A stretch of 11,867 nt of DNA, taken from the NCBI GenBank assembly GCA_023818555.1, contig JAMWCG010000012.1, forward strand, positions 1 to 11,867. The letters run 5' to 3'. Under the pieces are notes generated by a model. The model saw nothing but the letters and a program-made list of their open reading frames with translations, did not search any database and had not been told where the DNA came from. This DNA comes from Candidatus Omnitrophota bacterium. Its GTDB lineage: Bacteria > Omnitrophota > Gorgyraeia > DTHP01. The translations under genes and the position numbers were made by a program. Positions 7,020-11,867 of this stretch are shown here, piece by piece (the first letter of the stretch is position 1; every line of letters begins with the position of its first letter).

Positions 7020-7509
7020 CGTTATATTCCGAATTTCTGCCACCGGATCTATGCTTAATCAACTGCCAGAGGAGCAAAATTATGCTCAGACTGATAGCAA
7101 CATCAGCAAGATTAAATACTGGCCAGATGCGGAAATCTAAATAATCAATTACATAACCAAACCTTACACGGTCAAAGAAATTACTCAAAGTTCCTGCGCT
7201 GATTAAAGAAATGGCTAATTTACTCCCTTTATTTAAGCCATTCTGGATAAAGAAAAACAACACAAAGGTGACTATTCCGATGATGAGAAAAGGTAAAGGA
7301 AAATTGGGAAAGAGTCCAAAGGCTATCCCTCTATTAAAAACCAGGGTAATGTGAAATATCTTCTTTACTATCGGGAAACCCTGCCCAGGTAGAAAAGATA
7401 AAGCAAGAGATTGTTTTATCAACTGGTCTACTAAAAAAATGCTCAAAGCAAGTAAAAGATAGAATACCAGTTGAGGATTTATCTTTCTTTCTCCCGTTTG
7501 TTTTGACAT
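6976..7509 (-). CDS. lspA: Lipoprotein signal peptidase (signal peptidase II)
   Basis: LspA is an inner-membrane aspartyl protease that removes the signal peptide of prolipoproteins after Lgt has lipidated them. From the ATG at 7509 it has 177 residues and four hydrophobic segments. Visible motifs are VDQLIK (27-32), FNRGIAFGLF (58-67), SNFFDRVRFG (109-118), VIDYLDF (120-126) and FNLADVAIS (132-140). D122 and D136 are the likely catalytic pair. The family's usual GN before the DR motif reads SN here. A frame extension to 7572 would add a hydrophilic leader without family resemblance, so I rejected it. The start overlaps the zinc-finger gene by 31 bases and has no clear ribosome binding site. 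Residues after about 153 form a polar tail encoded almost entirely in the overlap with lgt. Confidence 0.94.
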   Translation of the reverse strand: MSKQTGERKINPQLVFYLLLALSIFLVDQLIKQSLALSFLPGQGFPIVKKIFHITLVFNRGIAFGLFPNFPLPFLIIGIVTFVLFFFIQNGLNKGSKLAISLISAGTLSNFFDRVRFGYVIDYLDFRIWPVFNLADVAISLSIILLLWQLIKHRSGGRNSEYNDVPHTFPYRSDKCI

Positions 7510-7871
7510 TTTATACAATACTGGGCATAGGGTATTGCTTTTAATCGCTGTTTGGCAATCTTCTCTCCACACATAAGACAGAACCCATACTCATTCGTCT
7601 CAATCCTCTTTAGTGCTTCTTCAATCTCATAGATGAGTCTCTGTTCATTAGCCGCTAAATCTAAGGAAAATTCTCTCTCAAAAGTATCGGAAGCCACATC
7701 AGCCATATGATAGGTATATCCGGACAAATCTCCAGCTGCTTCCTTCTGAGATTTATCCAGTGTATCTTTAGTTAAAGCCTGCATATCCCTAAAAATCTTT
7801 TCTCTCAATTTAATAAGTGCTTGTTTATGTTCTTTCAATTCTTTCTGCGTTAACTTCTTGCGTTTAGCCAT
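7479..7871 (-). CDS. TraR/DksA family C4 zinc-finger protein
   Basis: The 130-residue protein belongs to the DksA/TraR family, whose members bind RNA polymerase through the secondary channel and modulate transcription initiation. A helical, charged N-terminal half (about 5-90), likely a coiled coil, contains HMADVASDTFEREFSL (55-70). A C4 zinc finger follows, with C98, C101, C119 and C122 in YGFCLMCG (95-102) and YCIKCQ (118-123). The canonical DxxDxA tip of E. coli DksA is not present in that spacing: the acidic residues are D58 and D62. It may therefore be a DksA-like regulator with different effects rather than an orthologue. The ATG at 7871 is favoured over an upstream start because it has the best ribosome binding site in the window. 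The gene sits 14 bases after ileS and overlaps lspA. Confidence 0.9.
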   Translation of the reverse strand: MAKRKKLTQKELKEHKQALIKLREKIFRDMQALTKDTLDKSQKEAAGDLSGYTYHMADVASDTFEREFSLDLAANEQRLIYEIEEALKRIETNEYGFCLMCGEKIAKQRLKAIPYAQYCIKCQNKREKER

Positions 7872-7875
7872 AAAA

Positions 7876-7886
7876 CCTCCCTCCTC
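7876..7886 (-). promoter_or_regulatory. Strong ribosome binding site of the dksA-like gene
   Basis: The minus strand carries a double Shine-Dalgarno run, GAGGAGGGAGG, starting at the last base of the ileS stop codon. It ends four bases before the ATG at 7871. It is the strongest such signal in the window. It decides the start and suggests the small zinc-finger protein is translated at a higher rate than its operon neighbours. Confidence 0.88.
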
Positions 7887-10747
7887 TAAGCAGTTTTTAT
7901 CATTGCCATTACTTTTAAGCAACGCTGACAAATGTCGGGATAAAGGGAGTCTTCTCCCACGCTCAAACTATAATTCCAGCAACGCTGACATTTCTTCCCA
8001 CTTGCCCTAATCACCTCTATCCCAAAATTCGGTAATAACTCCTCATCTCTAAAACTTTCGGGGGGAATCTTGTCCACTCGGTTAAGTTTCACTTCCGAAA
8101 CAAGAAAAATTGCAGAGAGGTTGGTGAAATCCTTGTCCTTTAAGTAACGATACAATTTTTCTTCCGCCACATAAAATATAAGTTCTGCCTCCAAAGAGTC
8201 ACCGATTATTTTTTCTATTCTCTCTTTCTCTATAGCGCGTGTCACTATATCACGCACCTTCCAGACCAGTTTCCACTTCTCCAACAAAGCCGTGTCAAAC
8301 CAGAGAGGATTTACTTTTGGTATCTCCAGCATATGTACAGAAATAATCTCTTTGAGTTTACTTTCCCGGGGAAGATGTCGCCAAATCTCTTCTGCAGTGA
8401 ATGGGATAAGGGGAGCCAGGATTCTCACCAGGATATTCAAGATTTCAAATATCACTGTCTGAGCTGAACGCCTTTCCTGAGAATCTTTATAATATGTATA
8501 AAGCCGGTCTTTGAGAATATCCAAGTATACTGCTGACATATCTATTACACAGAATTGATAAATGAGCCGATATACCTTATGAAAATCAAAATTTTTGTAT
8601 GCCAATAAAACTGCTTGCAACAACTCCTCGGTTTTAGCCAGTGCCCAGCGGTCAAGGGGAAGCAGTAGATTATAATCTACCTTATCTTTATCCGGGTTAA
8701 AATCATAGAGATTCCCCAGGATAAATTTAGCGGTGTTTCTCCATTTCCGATAAACTACTGAAACCCGTTCCACTATCTCTTCGGAAATCTTCATATCCTC
8801 AGTAAAATCCGAAGATATTGCCCAGAGTCTCAAGACATCCGCTCCAAATTTATTTATAATTTCTTCCGGAGAAATAACATTCCCTAATGACTTGGACATC
8901 TTCCTCCCCTCACCGTCCACTACAAAACCATGGGTAAGCACTGTTTTAAAAGGAGGTGTCTCCCCAATTCCCATAGAGGTAAGGAGAGAGGTCTGAAACC
9001 ATCCCCGATGCTGGTCCGAACCTTCAAGATATAAATCCGCAGGAAAGTTTAAATCTTTCTCTTTTTTCAGAACCGCCTGATGACTAACCCCTGATTCAAA
9101 CCAGACATCTAAGATATCCGTCTCTTTGGCAAATTTTTCACTTCCACATTTATTACATTTTGTCCCTAAAGGAAGCAACTCATTCTCTTCCTTTATAAAC
9201 CAGACATCTGAACCCTCTTTTTCAAATAAATCGGCAACATATTCAACAATTTTATAATCCAGAATGACCGCTCCACATTCTCGACAATAAAATGCCGGGA
9301 TAGGTACACCCCAATACCTCTGCCGAGACAGACACCAATCAGGTCGTGTCTCCAACATCCCGGTAATTCTATTCTCTCCTATGGAAGGAACCCACTTTAC
9401 CTCTTTTACTTTCTCCTTTGCTTTTTCACGCAAAGATAAATGGTCTACACTCATAAACCACTGACGGGTAGCCCGGAAAATAACTGGCTTTTTACAGCGC
9501 CAACAATGGGGATAAAAATGTTCAATCTTCTCCTCCCAGAGTAAAGCATCTTTTTCTTTCAACTCCTGGATAATCTTGCGATTGGCAGAATAAATATCTA
9601 ATCCATAAAATCTTCCCGCCTCTTTATTAAAAACTCCTTTTTCATCTAAGGGCATAATCACGGGAAGTTGATATAACTTCCCTATCTGATAGTCTTCTTC
9701 TCCGTGCCCGGGAGCAATATGCACACAACCCGTGCCTTCCTCCCGGGAAACATAATCAGCCAGAACAACCCGAGAATTTCTCTCCAGAAAAGGGTGTTTT
9801 AGATAAAGTCCCTCCAGAGCCTTCCCTTTTATCTCCAAACAAACCTCAAATTCAGCAAAACCAACCTTCTCTTTAAGGGAGGGAATCCTCTCTTTCGCCA
9901 TGAGGATAATCCCCTTTTCTGTTTTTATTAAGGCATAGATGAAATCAGGATTTACTGCCACCGCTACATTGGAAATAAGTGTCCAAGGAGTAGTAGTCCA
10001 GATAAGAAAGTGTATATTTTCACCCACCATTATCCCTGTCTTGTCGACAAATGGACGCTTACCATCTACCAGGAAATTTTCAGGATTTAATAGTGCAAAC
10101 TTTACATAGATGGAAGGGGAGGTGTAATTTTCATACTCTACCTCCGCCTCAGCGAGTGCAGTTTCACAATTTATACACCAGTGTACCGGTTTTACCCCCC
10201 GGTAAATAAAACCTTTTTCTCCCAATCTGGCAAAACTTCTGATGATTTCCGCTTCATAGTGAGGAGAGAGAGTAAGGTAGGGATGGGAGAAGTCGGCTAA
10301 AATCCCTAAGCGCTTAAATTCCTCTCTCTGAATATTTACATATTTTAGGGCATATTGATACGCTTTCTTACGAAATTCTATCTGTGAAATCTCCTGTTTG
10401 GTCATCCCCAACTCTTTAAACAACTGATGCTCTACCGGTAATCCGTGACAATCCCAACCAGGAATAAAAGGAACACTATACCCATTCATACTATAAAATC
10501 TTACCACGATATCTTTCAAAGTCTTATTCAAAGCGTGTCCTAAATGGATATCCCCATTAGCATAGGGTGGTCCGTCGTGGAGAATATATCTGGGACAATT
10601 CTCTCGTAACTGCCTTATCTTCTCATAAAGATTGTTCTCCTCCCAGAATTTGAGAATTTCCGGCTCTTTCTGAGAGAGAGTTGCCTTCATCGGAAATTCT
10701 GTCCGGGGGAGATTTAAAGTATCTTTGTAATCATTCTTATTGGACAT
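7886..10747 (-). CDS. ileS: Isoleucyl-tRNA synthetase
   Basis: IleRS charges tRNA-Ile with isoleucine in the cytoplasm. The 953-residue class I synthetase (numbering from the ATG at 10747) has the HIGH-type motif HLGH at 68-71 within PYANGDIHLGH. An inserted CP1 editing domain (about 195-400) has TTTPWTL and GTGCVHIAPGHGEEDY. GSDQHRGWFQ follows near 576-585, and KMSKS is at 616-620. An anticodon-binding helical domain is followed by a C-terminal zinc finger with C920, C923, C940 and C943. Internal CxxC pairs (CINC, CWRC, CREC, CNKC) add further zinc-knuckle-like sites. A TTG at 10756 has a better placed AGGA and would add MVN, so the start is uncertain by three residues. The start overlaps mtnP by 11 (or 20) bases. 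No T-box leader is visible, which fits an internal operon position. Confidence 0.97.
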   Translation of the reverse strand: MSNKNDYKDTLNLPRTEFPMKATLSQKEPEILKFWEENNLYEKIRQLRENCPRYILHDGPPYANGDIHLGHALNKTLKDIVVRFYSMNGYSVPFIPGWDCHGLPVEHQLFKELGMTKQEISQIEFRKKAYQYALKYVNIQREEFKRLGILADFSHPYLTLSPHYEAEIIRSFARLGEKGFIYRGVKPVHWCINCETALAEAEVEYENYTSPSIYVKFALLNPENFLVDGKRPFVDKTGIMVGENIHFLIWTTTPWTLISNVAVAVNPDFIYALIKTEKGIILMAKERIPSLKEKVGFAEFEVCLEIKGKALEGLYLKHPFLERNSRVVLADYVSREEGTGCVHIAPGHGEEDYQIGKLYQLPVIMPLDEKGVFNKEAGRFYGLDIYSANRKIIQELKEKDALLWEEKIEHFYPHCWRCKKPVIFRATRQWFMSVDHLSLREKAKEKVKEVKWVPSIGENRITGMLETRPDWCLSRQRYWGVPIPAFYCRECGAVILDYKIVEYVADLFEKEGSDVWFIKEENELLPLGTKCNKCGSEKFAKETDILDVWFESGVSHQAVLKKEKDLNFPADLYLEGSDQHRGWFQTSLLTSMGIGETPPFKTVLTHGFVVDGEGRKMSKSLGNVISPEEIINKFGADVLRLWAISSDFTEDMKISEEIVERVSVVYRKWRNTAKFILGNLYDFNPDKDKVDYNLLLPLDRWALAKTEELLQAVLLAYKNFDFHKVYRLIYQFCVIDMSAVYLDILKDRLYTYYKDSQERRSAQTVIFEILNILVRILAPLIPFTAEEIWRHLPRESKLKEIISVHMLEIPKVNPLWFDTALLEKWKLVWKVRDIVTRAIEKERIEKIIGDSLEAELIFYVAEEKLYRYLKDKDFTNLSAIFLVSEVKLNRVDKIPPESFRDEELLPNFGIEVIRASGKKCQRCWNYSLSVGEDSLYPDICQRCLKVMAMIKTA
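7918..7990 (-). repeat. ileS: 13-bp direct repeat in the ileS zinc-finger coding region
   Basis: The plus-strand word agcaacgctgaca occurs at 7918-7930 and again at 7978-7990, exactly 60 bases apart. Each copy encodes one CQRC knuckle of the C-terminal IleRS zinc finger with identical codons. The repeat most likely follows from the protein motif. Recombination between copies would delete 20 codons in frame. Confidence 0.7.
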
Positions 10748-11606
10748 ATTTACCAATGATAATTCCTAATTCTTTTTTTACCCTCTGTGGAATTAATTTT
10801 TTATCGGTTACAATCGCATCCTTAAGCGCATCTTTACACAAACAGGTTCTTTGCTCCGGTATTTTTTTAAGTAAGAGAGAGATTATTCTCTTGGCATTAT
10901 CAATATTTTTCTTGAGATTATGGAGCACCATTTCAATGGTTATGGATTCATAATGCGGGTGCCAGCAATCAAAATCAGTAACTGCCGCTAAAGTAGCATA
11001 GCAGATTTCTGCTTCCCTCGCCAACCTTGCCTCCACCATATTGGTCATCCCAATCACATCCATCCCCCATTGACGATATAAATTTGATTCCGCCAGGGTA
11101 GAGAAAGCCGGTCCCTCAATATTTAAATAGGTTCCCCCTTTATGGATGCTTATTCCCTGTTTATCTAAAATCTCCTTCCCCGCCACATATAACAGCTCTG
11201 ATAGTTCCCTGCACACGGGATAAGCAAATCCGATATGCACCACTATCTGATTAAAGAAAGTAATTTCTCTTGTATGATGAGTGCGGTCAACAAACTGGTC
11301 TACCACCACAAAATCTAAGGGTTTTATATTCTCTTTTAAACTACCACAGGCAGTAATAGAAATGACCCTTTCTACTCCTAACTTTTTCATCCCATAGATA
11401 TTTGCCCGATAATTTATTTCCTGAGGAGGAATGCGATGTCCCAATCCATGCCGAGGCAAAAAGAGAATCTCTTTCCCCTCCAGTTCTCCCAGAATAAAAT
11501 CATCTGAAGGTCTACCAAAAGGAGTATTCAGAGAAATTTTCTTTTTCTCCTTTAACCCGTCAATCTTATAGAGCCCACTTCCTCCGATAATTCCTATTCT
11601 TCCCAT
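10737..11606 (-). CDS. mtnP: S-methyl-5'-thioadenosine phosphorylase
   Basis: MtnP splits methylthioadenosine, a by-product of polyamine and related synthesis, into adenine and 5-methylthioribose-1-phosphate, feeding methionine and purine salvage in the cytoplasm. The 289-residue protein matches the PNP/MTAP family. It has IGIIGGSGLY (4-13), FLPRHGLGHRIPPQEINYRAN (49-69), TACGSL (85-90), DQFVDRT (103-109), EGPAFSTLAE (164-173), GMTNMVEARLAREAE (186-200) and TDFDCWH (210-216). The two aspartates D211 and D213 are those expected to read the 6-amino group, favouring adenine nucleosides over inosine or guanosine. A cysteine (C87) stands where valine is more usual. The ATG follows the proC stop with no gap (TAA-ATG). 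A GGAGG lies 20 bases upstream, too far for normal use. The C-terminus (about 251-289) is lysine-rich and less typical. Confidence 0.94.
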   Translation of the reverse strand: MGRIGIIGGSGLYKIDGLKEKKKISLNTPFGRPSDDFILGELEGKEILFLPRHGLGHRIPPQEINYRANIYGMKKLGVERVISITACGSLKENIKPLDFVVVDQFVDRTHHTREITFFNQIVVHIGFAYPVCRELSELLYVAGKEILDKQGISIHKGGTYLNIEGPAFSTLAESNLYRQWGMDVIGMTNMVEARLAREAEICYATLAAVTDFDCWHPHYESITIEMVLHNLKKNIDNAKRIISLLLKKIPEQRTCLCKDALKDAIVTDKKLIPQRVKKELGIIIGKYVQ

Positions 11607-11867
11607 TTATTCTTTTAAAGACAATTCCTCCGCCCGTTTTTCTGCAGCAGAGAGCGCCTCTGTCCAGGAACCTCCTTCACTCAATACTCTCAAACCTGCC
11701 TCGGTCGTCCCTCCTTTAGAAGTAACTTTCAATCTTAGCGCTGAAGGAGAGAGCCTGGTTTTTCTAAGAAGAAAAAAACTCGTTTCTACTGTCTCTTTTG
11801 CTAAAAATTTTGCTTCTTCACTACTAAATCCTAAATCTTCGCCTGCCTTTTTCAAATCATTGACTAA
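11607..11867 (-). CDS. proC: Pyrroline-5-carboxylate reductase, C-terminal 86 residues (5' end beyond window)
   Basis: ProC reduces 1-pyrroline-5-carboxylate to proline with NAD(P)H. Only the C-terminal dimerisation domain is in the window. The open frame enters from the right edge as LVNDLKKAGEDLGF and ends at 11607. Family features are the helix LGFSSEEAKFLAKETV, LSPSALRLKVTSKGGTTEAGL, which corresponds to the signature (LR..VTSPGGTT), and the closing helix EALSAAEKRAEEL. The usual Pro of SPGGTT is Lys here. The catalytic and NAD-binding half lies outside the window. The frame is open to the edge with no stop, so this is a truncation by the window and not a broken gene. The stop codon directly abuts the mtnP ATG, indicating co-transcription. 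Confidence 0.93.
   Translation of the reverse strand, partial: LVNDLKKAGEDLGFSSEEAKFLAKETVETSFFLLRKTRLSPSALRLKVTSKGGTTEAGLRVLSEGGSWTEALSAAEKRAEELSLKE

Larger units (their letters stand above)
1..11867 (-). other. Single co-directional overlapping gene run, probable operon
   Basis: All twelve genes lie on the minus strand. Junctions from proC to purH, with overlaps negative, are 0, -11, +14, -31, -44, -20, -23, +3, +9, -38 and -4 bases. No space remains for a terminator, and I see no -10/-35 pair that stands out from the AT-rich coding sequence. Co-transcription is inferred from the spacing, not shown. Internal promoters inside coding regions remain possible. Confidence 0.75.

Noticed and set aside
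7510..7572. Upstream extension of lspA to 7572
   Set aside because: The added 21 residues are hydrophilic, cysteine-containing and unlike LspA N-termini. They lie inside the zinc-finger coding region of the preceding gene.
7872..7885. Promoter or terminator in the largest gaps between genes
   Set aside because: The largest gap is 14 bases and is filled by a ribosome binding site. No GC-rich hairpin followed by T residues was seen at any junction.
7872..7931. Upstream extension of the dksA-like gene to 7931
   Set aside because: It would overlap the end of ileS and adds 20 residues without family resemblance, while the ATG at 7871 has a very strong ribosome binding site.
1..11867. Mobile element, CRISPR array, tRNA, riboswitch or defence system
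   Set aside because: No transposase, integrase, terminal inverted repeats, regularly spaced repeats or tRNA-like cloverleaf were seen. Every base lies in or beside a housekeeping gene.

Overview
This AT-rich bacterial window is packed end to end with genes, all on the minus strand. Transcription runs from high to low coordinates. I count twelve protein-coding genes, of which the first (proC, right edge) and the last (purH, left edge) are cut by the window. The largest gap between genes is about 14 bases, and seven of the eleven junctions overlap. I see no RNA gene, mobile element, CRISPR array, intrinsic terminator or clear promoter. The simplest reading is one stretch of a very long housekeeping operon.

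In transcription order: proC (proline synthesis, C-terminal part), mtnP (methylthioadenosine phosphorylase), ileS (isoleucyl-tRNA synthetase), a small DksA/TraR-type zinc-finger protein, lspA and lgt (lipoprotein maturation), an RluD-type pseudouridine synthase, an unrecognised membrane-anchored coiled-coil protein, aroA (EPSP synthase), a pabB-type chorismate-utilising enzyme, a pabC-type class IV aminotransferase/lyase, and purH (last steps of IMP synthesis, N-terminal two thirds).

Two functional themes can be seen. Around the middle is a translation/envelope block (ileS, dksA-like, lspA, lgt, rluD), an extended form of the ileS-lspA neighbourhood known from many bacteria. Downstream is a chorismate-to-folate-to-purine block: AroA makes the chorismate precursor, PabB and PabC turn chorismate into p-aminobenzoate for folate, and PurH consumes formyl-tetrahydrofolate. 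The glutaminase partner of PabB (PabA/TrpG) is not in the window.

The organism is a bacterium with prolipoprotein processing. The AT-rich genome, extreme gene overlap, class II-like AroA and dksA between ileS and lspA fit a deep-branching or candidate-phylum lineage such as Omnitrophota, but this is a guess from style, not a demonstrated placement. I found no convincing new biological system. The most interesting items are the unknown coiled-coil protein, unusual residues in PabB and AroA, and the odd overlapping junctions at pabB/pabC and lspA/lgt.
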